14,952 bases of DNA from Candidatus Stercoripulliclostridium merdigallinarum (lineage in GTDB: Bacteria; Bacillota; Clostridia; Christensenellales; DTU072): positions 1 through 14,952 of the forward strand of contig DVNF01000119.1 in NCBI GenBank assembly GCA_018714575.1, given 5' to 3'. Every line of letters begins with the position of its first letter. The first letter of the stretch is position 1. The notes beneath the pieces were generated by a model. The model had not been told where the DNA came from and searched no databases. It saw nothing but the letters and a program-made list of their open reading frames with translations. The position numbers and the translations under genes were made by a program. Below are positions 1 through 8,263 of this stretch, one piece after another.

Positions 1-975
1 GGTAAAAAAGCCATTGATTTTTTGATTGCCAATTCCGGAGATATCAAAAATTTGGAAGTAGATTTCTTCGGCGGCGAACCTTTGATGAATTTCGACGTCG
101 TAAAGGGGATCACCGATTACGCAAAGGAAGAGGCGGCAAAGCGCGGAAAGCGGTTTAGTTTTACAATGACCACGAATTGTCTGCTGTTGAACGAAGACGC
201 CGGGAAATGGCTGAACGAGGAAATGGATAACGTCGTTTTATCTATTGACGGCAGGGAATCCGTTCATAACGCCGTCAGGCATACCGTATCGGGCAAAAAC
301 GCTTATCCCGTCATAGTCAAAAACGCTTTGGAATTCCGAAAGATCCGCGGCGACAAGAAATATTACGTCAGAGGCACTTTTACAGCCAAAAACTTAGATT
401 TTACCGAGGACGTAAAGGCTTTAAACGATTTAGGCTTCGATCAAATTTCTATGGAACCCGTGGTTTTGGACGGATCCGATCCTATGGCAATTACCGAGGA
501 ACATGTCGAAAGAATAAAAAAAGAATACGACGTACTTGCCGAGGAATATATCGAACGCAGAAAAAGCGGCAAATGGTTTAATTTCTTCCATTTTATGATG
601 GATCTGGACCACGGTCCCTGTATAAACAAAAGGTTAACGGGTTGTGGCGCAGGAACCGAATACTTGGCGATTTCTCCGGTCGGGGACATATATCCTTGTC
701 ACCAATTCGTGGGACGCCCCGAATTTTTGATCGGTAACGTTTACGACGGCATAAAAAACGGAGAAATACGCGAAAGATTTTCCGAATATACCGTTTTAAA
801 AAAGGAGCATTGCGCCGGCTGCCCCGCCAAATACTACTGCGGAGGCGGTTGTGCGGCTAACGCATTGAATTTTTCGGGTAGACCCGACGGACAATACAAG
901 GTCGGTTGCGAACTGCAACAGAAACGCATGGAAGTCAGCCTTGCCATTCAGTACATAGAACGCAACGGACTGTAA
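1..975 (+). CDS. scfB: SCIFF-peptide radical SAM maturase, 3' part (partial)
   Basis: The frame is open from base 1, so the N-terminus, including the radical SAM CxxxCxxC cluster motif, lies outside the window; 324 residues are visible. The GGEP motif of radical SAM enzymes is at codons 24-27 (bases 70-81). The C-terminal half is a SPASM-type auxiliary cluster domain: Cys codons at 619, 643 and 697, then a CX2CX5CX3C array at 811, 820, 838 and 850, and a last Cys at 907. The stretches DLDHGPCINKRLTGCGAG and ISPVGDIYPCHQF match what I know of the thioether-forming maturases (CteB/ScfB) of SCIFF peptides, which join Cys thiols to backbone carbons. Its position just upstream of secD-secF fits the order common in Clostridia, where the small precursor gene scfA lies directly upstream, here off the edge. 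It could be a maturase of another SPASM family, but sequence and context agree. Confidence 0.88.
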   Translation, partial: GKKAIDFLIANSGDIKNLEVDFFGGEPLMNFDVVKGITDYAKEEAAKRGKRFSFTMTTNCLLLNEDAGKWLNEEMDNVVLSIDGRESVHNAVRHTVSGKNAYPVIVKNALEFRKIRGDKKYYVRGTFTAKNLDFTEDVKALNDLGFDQISMEPVVLDGSDPMAITEEHVERIKKEYDVLAEEYIERRKSGKWFNFFHFMMDLDHGPCINKRLTGCGAGTEYLAISPVGDIYPCHQFVGRPEFLIGNVYDGIKNGEIRERFSEYTVLKKEHCAGCPAKYYCGGGCAANALNFSGRPDGQYKVGCELQQKRMEVSLAIQYIERNGL

Positions 976-1002
976 CTTAGTTATTCTCTTTTTTCGATTG
1001 CG

Positions 1003-1027
1003 AAGCCGCCTTTTCGGGCGGCTTTTT
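1003..1027 (+). terminator. Rho-independent terminator after the maturase gene
   Basis: Perfect 8-bp stem AAGCCGCC (1003-1010) and GGCGGCTT (1017-1024) with loop TTTTCG, running into a T-run (1023-1027). It starts 27 nt after the stop codon, and a separate promoter follows, so the maturase transcript probably ends here. Confidence 0.88.
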
Positions 1028-1094
1028 CGACGGTTTTTTCGTCATTGAAAGAGGGGTAATGGTACTGTTATTTATTATATATATAAGAAAACTG

Positions 1095-1123
1095 TTGACT
1101 TACCTTTTAATTAGCTTTATAAT
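1095..1123 (+). promoter_or_regulatory. Housekeeping (sigma-A type) promoter of secD-secF
   Basis: TTGACT (1095-1100), a 17-nt spacer, and a perfect TATAAT (1118-1123). Transcription would start near 1130, giving a leader of about 23 nt before the secD GTG. This is one of the best promoter matches in the window and shows that secDF can be expressed independently of the maturase gene. Confidence 0.8.
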
Positions 1124-1141
1124 TATCTAGACTAATGCTAC

Positions 1142-1146
1142 GGAGG
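1142..1146 (+). promoter_or_regulatory. Ribosome binding site that fixes the secD start
   Basis: GGAGG lies 6 nt before the GTG at 1153. The upstream in-frame ATG at 1135 precedes this site and sits only about 5 nt from the predicted transcription start, so it is unlikely to be used. Confidence 0.8.
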
Positions 1147-1152
1147 CATACT

Positions 1153-2640
1153 GTGACTAAGAAAAAAGCCATTGTCATAGCGGTTGTACTCGCATTGATT
1201 ATGATCACTTTGGCATTGTTTATCTTTCCGCTGAACGGTCAAGATTCCTTCCAAATTGGAAATTCCAATTACGATTTTTATTGGATTTCCAAATCTTTAA
1301 GGCTGGGACTCGATTTGGAAGGGGGAATGTACGTTGTTTATGAAATGGATCTGGAAGGAGTAGAAAATCCGGATCAGGCTGTAGAAAGTACGATAGCCAA
1401 CTTGGAATCGATCCTTGCTTCCAACAACTATACGGAAGCTACCGTTACCCGCCAGGGCAGCAATATGTTGAGGGTCGAAGTACCTGCCGTTCAAAATACC
1501 GAAACTTTAATGAATTTGTTGGGCGAACCCGCCGAATTGGAATTCAAAGATTCCGAGGGCTCGGTATTGATCGAAGGCAGTAAGCATTTGGAAGACGCTT
1601 ACGTTTCTTTGTATAACGGAGCATACGCAATTAACTTGGTGTTCAACAGCGAAGGAACGACGGCGTTTGCCGAAGCCACGCAAAACAACATCGGCAAACC
1701 GCTCAGCATTAATATTAACGGCGAAGAGATAATGGCGCCGATCGTTCAATCGGCAATTACAGACGGGCAGGCGGTTATCACCTCAGAAAACTATACGATG
1801 CAACAGGCGGAACGGATCGCGACCCAGCTGCGTGCAGGAACGTTTGCGGTCAGTTTGGATCCTATATCCATTCAGACTATAGGCGCGACCTTGGGCGAAG
1901 GCGCTTTGAACGCCAGCATAATCGCGGCGCTAATCGGTATCGCTGCTATCATAATATTTATGATAGTCATGTACAAAGGATTGGGAATATTGGCATCCTT
2001 AGCGTTGTTGATATATTCCATTTTAATGATTTACCTCCTTGCGATAGTTCCGTGGGTACAGCTGACGTTGCCGTCCATTGCCGGCGTTATCCTTAGCATA
2101 GGTATGGCGGTTGACGCGAACGTTATCATATTCGAAAGGATGCGCGACGAACGCAGATTGTTCGGGAAACCCATTGCGACTTGCGTTCAAATAGGATTCA
2201 AAAAAGCTTTGACGGCTATAATCGACTCTAACGTCACGACGATAATCGGTTCTATAGTATTGATTATTTTGGGATCTCCGTCCGTTCAAGGCTTCGGTAT
2301 CACGTTATTGATAGGTATTTTGCTGTCGATGTTCACGGCAATCTTTATAACAAGGTTGTTGGTAAATATTTCCTTGGCATTCAACGAACATTCGGACGCA
2401 TTCTACGGTTTAAGATATGAATTGAAAGTCGACGAAAACGCTGTCGAGTCCGACGCGGCTGAGGCTGAAGTCGGCACGGTTGAATTGAACGCCGACGGAA
2501 CGGCTGCGGTTATGACCGGCGACAACACTGTCGTTAAAGTTTCCGAACCCGCCGAAGTCAGCGCCCCCGTTAAAAAGAATAAGGGCAAAAAACAACAGAC
2601 TTACAAGAAAGTCAGATATAAGAGGGGAGGAAATAAATAA
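1153..2640 (+). CDS. secD: Protein translocase subunit SecD
   Basis: Membrane subunit that works with SecF to use the proton motive force to pull exported proteins through SecYEG. From the GTG start it has 495 residues. TM1 is at about 5-26. The LGLDLEGG motif at 51-58 opens the extracytoplasmic P1 domain, and further TM segments fill about 252-410. The conserved TM4 stretch GMAVDANVIIFERMRDE is at 317-333 and keeps the Asp (321) tied to proton movement in the family. After the last TM an extra cytoplasmic tail runs from 411 to 495: first Ala/Glu/Asp-rich, then strongly basic over the last 22 residues. The GTG was chosen because GGAGG lies 6 nt upstream and the transcript start is predicted near 1130; an in-frame ATG at 1135 would add six residues. 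The stop overlaps the secF ATG by one base. Confidence 0.96.
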   Translation: MTKKKAIVIAVVLALIMITLALFIFPLNGQDSFQIGNSNYDFYWISKSLRLGLDLEGGMYVVYEMDLEGVENPDQAVESTIANLESILASNNYTEATVTRQGSNMLRVEVPAVQNTETLMNLLGEPAELEFKDSEGSVLIEGSKHLEDAYVSLYNGAYAINLVFNSEGTTAFAEATQNNIGKPLSININGEEIMAPIVQSAITDGQAVITSENYTMQQAERIATQLRAGTFAVSLDPISIQTIGATLGEGALNASIIAALIGIAAIIIFMIVMYKGLGILASLALLIYSILMIYLLAIVPWVQLTLPSIAGVILSIGMAVDANVIIFERMRDERRLFGKPIATCVQIGFKKALTAIIDSNVTTIIGSIVLIILGSPSVQGFGITLLIGILLSMFTAIFITRLLVNISLAFNEHSDAFYGLRYELKVDENAVESDAAEAEVGTVELNADGTAAVMTGDNTVVKVSEPAEVSAPVKKNKGKKQQTYKKVRYKRGGNK

Positions 2641-3683
2641 TGAACGCTACTAACGTGTTATCAAAGATTAAACTTTCCCTGAACAGGTTGCCTGTATATA
2701 AATACAGATATTATTGGTTTTTAGTACCTGCCGTAATATTGTTTATCGCTGTCACTTTGGGCGCCATTTATTCCGCTCCCGGAGTGTTCGGAGATTTTGC
2801 CAACATCGGTATCGACTTCGAAGGCGGCACGGTTATGACGGTCAGCGGCTTGAATTTGGATAATTACGACGCCGACCGTAACACTATTAACGATGTGTTG
2901 ACCGCTAACGGGATCTCCGTTTCCTCTTGGCAGACATCAGGAAACAACTCTATCGTAGTCAGATACGCCAACTACGTCAACGGCGAAGATTATAATGAAC
3001 GTGCGGAAGAAATGGGCGTAATTAATAACAATGCCGTTACACAAATTCATGACGCGCTGATGGCTTCCGGCAGATATAACGGTGCGACTTTGGAAGTCAA
3101 CCCCGAAATGATCAACGGTACCGCAAGGCAGGATACTATAAACAGTTCGTTGATTGCCGTGGCTGTCGCGATGGCGCTGATGTTGATTTATACTGCAATA
3201 AGGTTCGACTTATTCAGCGGTATCGCTGCGCTGTGTACGCAATTTATCGACGTTATCGTAACGCTTTCGTTGGTTATCATCTTCCGCGTTTCGATAAACG
3301 CAAGCTTGATAGCCGCTTTGATTACTGTAGTTGCTTATTCGATAAACAACACGATAGTCATATTTGACCGCGTCCGCGAAAATATGGCTCCTTACAAGCA
3401 TAAGGACAAGACCAAAGCAGATATTCCCAATATTTTGGAAACGTCCGTTACTCAATGCCTTAGGCGTGCCTTGTTCACAACGACTACTACTTTGATCACC
3501 ATTGTGATTTTGGCATTCTTCGGTATCAATATCCCGTCTTTATCCGAATTTGCATTGCCTATCATATTCGGTATACTTTCGGGCTTGTTCTCCTCCGTGT
3601 TCCTTGCGCCCTCGATATGGGGTATGCTAATGGACTTGAAAAACCGTCAGTCGACCAAAAAAGCTAAGGCAAAGAGAAGATAA
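2640..3683 (+). CDS. secF: Protein translocase subunit SecF
   Basis: Partner of SecD in the SecDF complex. It has 347 residues: TM1 at about 24-46, the GIDFEGG motif at 57-63, a periplasmic-type domain to about 165, then five TM segments to about 332 and a short basic cytoplasmic tail (NRQSTKKAKAKRR). The ribosome binding site GGGGAGG at 2624-2630 lies inside the end of secD, 9 nt before the ATG, and the secD TAA shares one base with this ATG, so the two are translationally close. The TM4 motif reads YSINNTIVIFDRVREN at 233-248. Most SecF proteins I know carry Asp where this one has Asn237, while the RR pair of the next conserved block (QCLRRALFTT) is present. Identity is secure; only the functional effect of Asn237 is open. 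Confidence 0.96.
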   Translation: MNATNVLSKIKLSLNRLPVYKYRYYWFLVPAVILFIAVTLGAIYSAPGVFGDFANIGIDFEGGTVMTVSGLNLDNYDADRNTINDVLTANGISVSSWQTSGNNSIVVRYANYVNGEDYNERAEEMGVINNNAVTQIHDALMASGRYNGATLEVNPEMINGTARQDTINSSLIAVAVAMALMLIYTAIRFDLFSGIAALCTQFIDVIVTLSLVIIFRVSINASLIAALITVVAYSINNTIVIFDRVRENMAPYKHKDKTKADIPNILETSVTQCLRRALFTTTTTLITIVILAFFGINIPSLSEFALPIIFGILSGLFSSVFLAPSIWGMLMDLKNRQSTKKAKAKRR

Positions 3684-3694
3684 CAAACGATAAC

Positions 3695-3720
3695 AAAAAG
3701 AGCCTCAAAAGGCTCTTTTT
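3695..3720 (+). terminator. Rho-independent terminator after secF, just before recJ
   Basis: Perfect 10-bp stem AAAAAGAGCC (3695-3704) and GGCTCTTTTT (3711-3720) with loop TCAAAA. The A- and T-rich ends make it a possible terminator in both directions. Its last base is 15 nt before the recJ GTG, leaving no room for a separate promoter, so recJ transcription must read through it or start upstream of the hairpin. Confidence 0.85.
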
Positions 3721-3735
3721 GCATACGCTGAAATT

Positions 3736-6024
3736 GTGGATAAATTATTTAACGAGAAATTAATATCCGAATTATCCGCCCAAACCGGAGTAGGAAAGGT
3801 CGTTACCGCCATGTGCGTGGCAAGAGGCTACCGCGACAAGGCGGCGATCACCGCTTTTTTGCACCCCGAAATTTCCGCATTGACTCCGCCGGAAAAATTT
3901 AAAGGCATGTTCGATGCGGCGGAGCTGATAAAAAAACATTCCTTAGACGGCAGGATTTTGATATTCGGAGATTACGATTGTGACGGCATAGGCGCTGCCG
4001 CCATGCTTTATCTTGCGTTAAAAGACCACGGCGCCGACGTACAAGTTTATATTCCCACCAGAGTAGAGGACGGTTACGGTTTGTCCGTTCAAGCGTTAGA
4101 GAGGGCGACAGCCAACTTTTCGCCGACTTTGCTGATCACGGTGGATTGCGGCATAGGATCGTCGGAGGAAATAGCTTTTGCCGTTTCCAAAGGATTGGAT
4201 ACCATTGTTACCGATCACCACGAACCGTCCGAAGTCATTCCGGAAGGTATCGTTATAGATCCGAAGCTGGATAAAAGTTTACCCGAGCTTTGCGGCGCTG
4301 GGGTCGCGTTCACGCTGCTAAGGGCGTTGTACGGCGATGATTACGCGATGAATTATATCGATATAGCCGCAATATCGACAATAGCGGATTTGGTGCCTTT
4401 AGTAGGCGATAACAGGATAATAGCGGCATTCGGGTTAAAGAAAATGTGCTATGGCGAAAAGCGTCCGGGCGTGCAGGCGCTTTTGGAGGTTTCGGGACAT
4501 AAATCTTCAAAGCTGACAGCTTCGGATATCGCCTTTAGGCTTGCCCCCAGGCTGAACGCTTCCGGCAGGTTGTCCAGTGCTTTTAAATCGTTCAGATTGT
4601 TGACGGAAACCGACGCAAAGACCCTTTATGAACTTGCAAGGGACCTGGAGGAAGAAAACAAACGTCGTCAGCAACTGTGTAACGATACTTTCCGCGACGC
4701 CAGGGAAATGCTGCGAGAATATGATCTGACTCACCACAGGATAATAGTCTTGCATAATTCGAATTGGGAAGCCGGAGTGGTGGGTATTGCCGCCGCGAAG
4801 ATAGCGGAAGAGTTCCGCCGTCCTACGGTACTGTTTGTAGATAAGGACGATTGTTACAAAGGCTCATGCCGCAGTATCGCAGGCATCAACATACACGACG
4901 TACTCAGCGCCGCTTCCGACACATTGATACAATTCGGCGGTCACGCTATGGCCGCGGGACTGAGTATTCGTCCGGAAAACCTTCAAAAATTTACGGCGGT
5001 AGCCGACGCATATATAAAATCGGTATATTCCGAATCGTTGTTTTTGCCCGTATACGAAAGCGATGCAGAATTGACGGCAAAGGAAATCACGCCCGAACTG
5101 GTAAAGGAAATAGAAATGTTGGAACCTTGCGGTATGGGTAACCCGAAACCGCGGTTTAAGACTCTGTTTACCGCTTTACCGTTTAATAGGATAAAGAGTT
5201 TGCCGCATATCAAAGCCAAACTTTCGGAGTGTGCGGAACTTGTCGCGTTCAACGAATTCGATAAGATCCGTTTATTGCGCTCGCCGATGCAAAAGGAAAT
5301 ATTTTACAGTTTAGAACTAGATAATTTCCGAGGGAACGTTGCCGTTCGCGCATTGTTTAAAGGCTTTAGAATTACCGAGATCAAGCCTTCCGATGAAATG
5401 GTTTTCAGCTGTTATGCGGAAAAATTCGTTCCCGTCAATGCGGCTGAACGGCTGCCTTCGGTGGATTCCGGCTATGACGAAATGTTCGGCAGACTGCTGA
5501 TCTGTTTTTCCTTAAATACCTTCAAGCGGCTGTCGGAACAATACCCCGATTACAGAAGGATATTGACCGAACCCGATATGCCGAATCCCTATAACGCGAT
5601 ATTGCTGTCCCCGTCCGTATACGCCGATCTAAGCTATTATTCTGTTATAGAAGTTTACGATTCGCCGGCCGACAGCTATATAGATTTTTTGAAAAACAGC
5701 TTCTCTGCGGAGATCGTTCGTATCGGTAATACTTCAGATATTCCGAAAGGGTCGATAGACGTCGACAGAAAGGCTTTGGTAAAGCTGTTCAGTTACGTCA
5801 AAGCTTCCGCCGAGGGTAAAATTTTTGAAGGAGTAGAAGATATCTATTTTAAATTATGCGTCAGGGGATATGATAAGGATTATTATTCATTCCTGACCGC
5901 ATGGTACGTTCTAAGGGAAATCGGAGTTGTTTATATCGACAAAGAGAACGTAGTCAGACTGTCCAAAGAGAAAAAGGATTTGGGTAAGTCTAAAATACTT
6001 AAAATTGCAGAACAAAGAATATGA
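3736..6024 (+). CDS. recJ: Single-stranded-DNA-specific exonuclease RecJ
   Basis: A 5'-3' single-strand DNA exonuclease of the DHH phosphoesterase family, acting in recombination and repair; cytoplasmic, metal dependent. It has 762 residues. Motifs seen: GDYDCDG at 78-84, VDCG at 136-139, TDHHEP at 159-164 (the DHH triad), ADLVPL at 217-222 and APRLNASGRL at 270-279. A DHHA1 domain carries NWEAGVVGIAA near 343-353 and GGH at 401-403. The rest fits the OB and C-terminal region of long Firmicute RecJ proteins. The start is the GTG at 3736: residues from about 8 onward already match the RecJ N-terminus, no ATG lies upstream before an in-frame TAA at 3691, and the next Met (residue 26) would cut into the conserved region. 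No clear Shine-Dalgarno precedes it. The stop overlaps the rel start by 4 nt (ATGA). Confidence 0.95.
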   Translation: MDKLFNEKLISELSAQTGVGKVVTAMCVARGYRDKAAITAFLHPEISALTPPEKFKGMFDAAELIKKHSLDGRILIFGDYDCDGIGAAAMLYLALKDHGADVQVYIPTRVEDGYGLSVQALERATANFSPTLLITVDCGIGSSEEIAFAVSKGLDTIVTDHHEPSEVIPEGIVIDPKLDKSLPELCGAGVAFTLLRALYGDDYAMNYIDIAAISTIADLVPLVGDNRIIAAFGLKKMCYGEKRPGVQALLEVSGHKSSKLTASDIAFRLAPRLNASGRLSSAFKSFRLLTETDAKTLYELARDLEEENKRRQQLCNDTFRDAREMLREYDLTHHRIIVLHNSNWEAGVVGIAAAKIAEEFRRPTVLFVDKDDCYKGSCRSIAGINIHDVLSAASDTLIQFGGHAMAAGLSIRPENLQKFTAVADAYIKSVYSESLFLPVYESDAELTAKEITPELVKEIEMLEPCGMGNPKPRFKTLFTALPFNRIKSLPHIKAKLSECAELVAFNEFDKIRLLRSPMQKEIFYSLELDNFRGNVAVRALFKGFRITEIKPSDEMVFSCYAEKFVPVNAAERLPSVDSGYDEMFGRLLICFSLNTFKRLSEQYPDYRRILTEPDMPNPYNAILLSPSVYADLSYYSVIEVYDSPADSYIDFLKNSFSAEIVRIGNTSDIPKGSIDVDRKALVKLFSYVKASAEGKIFEGVEDIYFKLCVRGYDKDYYSFLTAWYVLREIGVVYIDKENVVRLSKEKKDLGKSKILKIAEQRI

Positions 6025-8198
6025 TAAATTATTCATCCGCGCAAAACTTCATGAAAAAGTGTTCGGAAATATATAACGAAGCCGATTGTCAACAAATCGA
6101 GTATGCGTTAAATTTCGCTATCGAATGCCATAAGAATCAGCGCCGTGAGTCCGGTGAACCTTATGTCGAGCACCCGATAGCCGCGGCAACGATATTGGTA
6201 GATCTGGGCATGGACGTGCCTTGCATTTGCGCGGCTTTGTTGCACGACGTGGTCGAGGATACCAAATGCGACGAAGCTACTTTAAAGAAAAAATTCGGCG
6301 AAGAGATCGCCGGATTGGTAGACGCCGTCACAAAGCTGTCTAAATTGAAATCCAAATTTACTTCACAGGTAGAGGCGCAGGCGGAAAATTTCAGAAAGTT
6401 GATTTTTGCTATTTCAAAGGATTTGCGCGTACTTTTTATAAAGCTGGCTGACAGATTGCATAATATGCGAACGTTGGACGCGTTAAAGCCGGAAAAGCAG
6501 CTGCGTATTGCCAGGGAAACGTTGGAAATTTATGCGCCGATGGCTGCAAGGTTAGGTATTTCTCCCATCAAAACGGAGCTGGAAGACCTTTCGATGAAGT
6601 ATTTGTATCCGGAAGAATATAAATACCTTGCCGCGCAGTTGGATCTGAAGCGCGAAGAGCGCATGCGCGAAGTTAAAATGATTTCCGATATCATCTCGGA
6701 GAAGCTGGAAGAGGCGGGCATAAAAGCCGATATAAAAGGGCGCCCGAAACACTTCTATTCGATTTATAAAAAGATGACGACGCAACACAAGACTTTGGAT
6801 CAAATTTACGATTTGATAGCCGTCAGAGTCATTGTGGACGACGTAAAGGAATGTTACACGGTATTGGGAATAATTCATTCTATGTGGAAACCGGTGCCCG
6901 GCAGGTTCAAGGATTATATCGCCATGCCGAAGCCCAACCTGTATCAGTCCTTGCATACTACCGTTGTCAGCAACTTCGGTCAGATTTTCGAAATACAGAT
7001 CAGAACTTACGAGATGAATAAAATCGCCGAGTACGGTATTGCGGCGCATTGGAAATACAAAGAGGGCAGAACGGACGGCAGCGAAACCGATATGGATAAA
7101 CGCCTTAGCTGGGTTCGCGAGGTTATGGAAGCGGAGGAGGATATTAAAGACTCCGGAGAGTATTTAAAAACGCTGAAATTAAACATCGTAACCAACGAAA
7201 TTTACGTATTTTCCCCCAAAGGCGAAGTGTTCGATTTGCCCACCGGAGCAACCGTGGTCGACTTTGCCTATAAAGTCCATACCGAGGTCGGCAACAAGTG
7301 CGTAGGCGCCAGAGTAAACAATAAAATGGTGCCTCTGAATACGGTATTGAATACCGGCGACGTCGTAGAAATCCTGACGTCTAATTCTTCCAAGGAACCG
7401 TCCAGAGATTGGCTGAAGTTCGTTGTTACGCCTCATGCCAGGAGCAAGATCCGCGCTTTCTTCAAAAAAGACATGGCGCAGGAAAATATCAAGCTTGGAA
7501 AGGAAATGTTGGAAAGGGAGGCAAAGCGCAGGGGATATAAGCTGTCCGATCTTTTGGCTATGCCCGACGTCGTAGCCGAGATAATGAAAAAGTATTCGTT
7601 TATCGCCATGGACGATTTATATGCCGCGGTTGGCTTCGGCTCCGTTTCCACCGGTCAAATTCTGTTAAAACTGATAGATCGATATAACAAAGCTCGCGCG
7701 TTGTCAAAGGTAACTTCGGGCGAAAACGATAACGACTCGCATAAAAATATCCTGCGGAAACATTCCTCCAGCGGCGTAATAGTCGAAGGTTTCGGCGATT
7801 TCCTGGTCAGACTTGCGAAATGCTGTAACCCCGTTCCCGGCGATTCGATAGTCGGTTACGCGATGCGCGGCGCGGGAGTTTCCATTCACAGAACAGATTG
7901 CCCGAATATCAGAAATATGGAAACCGAACGCTTGATGGAAGCGCATTGGGAAAATACAGACAATTCGACTTTCGTCGCCAAATTGCACCTGGAATGCGTG
8001 AACAGGACGGGATTGATCAATACCATTATTCCCATAATTTCCAACCAGGATATACCCATTCAGGCGATGGAATTACACGTAATAAAAGGTATCGCGCATA
8101 TTTCCCTAGGCTTGGAAATCAAATCCATATCGGAATTGGATTTTCTGATCAAAAAACTTGAAGCCTTATCCGACGTCATCGTAGCAAAAAGAGTTTAA
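6021..8198 (+). CDS. rel: Bifunctional (p)ppGpp synthetase/hydrolase (Rel/RSH)
   Basis: Makes and degrades the stringent-response alarmones (p)ppGpp at the ribosome. It has 725 residues in the long RSH layout. The HD hydrolase domain has HPIAAA at 51-56, H75-D76 and E79-D80 (LLHDVVEDT). The synthetase domain covers about 240-345 with GRFKD at 294-298 and EIQIRT at 324-329. A TGS domain lies at about 392-453, a Cys-containing region has CC at 601-602 and C627, and an ACT domain lies at about 652-724. The RFKD (RxKD) version of the synthetase loop and an intact HD motif point to an enzyme with both activities, as in single-Rel Firmicutes, rather than a RelA-type synthetase only. It overlaps recJ by 4 nt, so translation is probably coupled. 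In many Clostridia apt lies between recJ and rel; it is absent here. Confidence 0.95.
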   Translation: MINYSSAQNFMKKCSEIYNEADCQQIEYALNFAIECHKNQRRESGEPYVEHPIAAATILVDLGMDVPCICAALLHDVVEDTKCDEATLKKKFGEEIAGLVDAVTKLSKLKSKFTSQVEAQAENFRKLIFAISKDLRVLFIKLADRLHNMRTLDALKPEKQLRIARETLEIYAPMAARLGISPIKTELEDLSMKYLYPEEYKYLAAQLDLKREERMREVKMISDIISEKLEEAGIKADIKGRPKHFYSIYKKMTTQHKTLDQIYDLIAVRVIVDDVKECYTVLGIIHSMWKPVPGRFKDYIAMPKPNLYQSLHTTVVSNFGQIFEIQIRTYEMNKIAEYGIAAHWKYKEGRTDGSETDMDKRLSWVREVMEAEEDIKDSGEYLKTLKLNIVTNEIYVFSPKGEVFDLPTGATVVDFAYKVHTEVGNKCVGARVNNKMVPLNTVLNTGDVVEILTSNSSKEPSRDWLKFVVTPHARSKIRAFFKKDMAQENIKLGKEMLEREAKRRGYKLSDLLAMPDVVAEIMKKYSFIAMDDLYAAVGFGSVSTGQILLKLIDRYNKARALSKVTSGENDNDSHKNILRKHSSSGVIVEGFGDFLVRLAKCCNPVPGDSIVGYAMRGAGVSIHRTDCPNIRNMETERLMEAHWENTDNSTFVAKLHLECVNRTGLINTIIPIISNQDIPIQAMELHVIKGIAHISLGLEIKSISELDFLIKKLEALSDVIVAKRV

Positions 8199-8201
8199 AA
8201 C

Positions 8202-8232
8202 AAAGCCCCGCTTTCAGGCGAGGCGTTTTTTT
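8202..8232 (+). terminator. Terminator between convergent rel and P-type ATPase genes
   Basis: Stem GCCCCGC (8205-8211) and GCGAGGC (8218-8224) with one C-A mismatch and loop TTTCAG, followed by GTTTTTTT (8225-8232). On the other strand the same hairpin is followed by TTTGTTTT, so it probably also stops the convergent ATPase transcript. Confidence 0.8.
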
Positions 8233-8263
8233 ACGTTCGAAAATTCGATTTATTCGGCTTCGC

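Noticed and set aside
137..145. Possible defect in the SpoIIIAA Walker A (protein residues 137-145, SPPFGGKTT) because the first Gly is Ser.
   Set aside because: Ser at that position also occurs in other Clostridia SpoIIIAA from memory, and GKTT is intact; coordinates here are protein residues, gene at 14068-14889.
1059..1088. Nine-codon frame MVLLFIIYI upstream of secD, preceded by GAGGGG.
   Set aside because: It lies upstream of the predicted secD transcription start and only 2 nt from the G-run, so it is probably chance in an AT-rich stretch.
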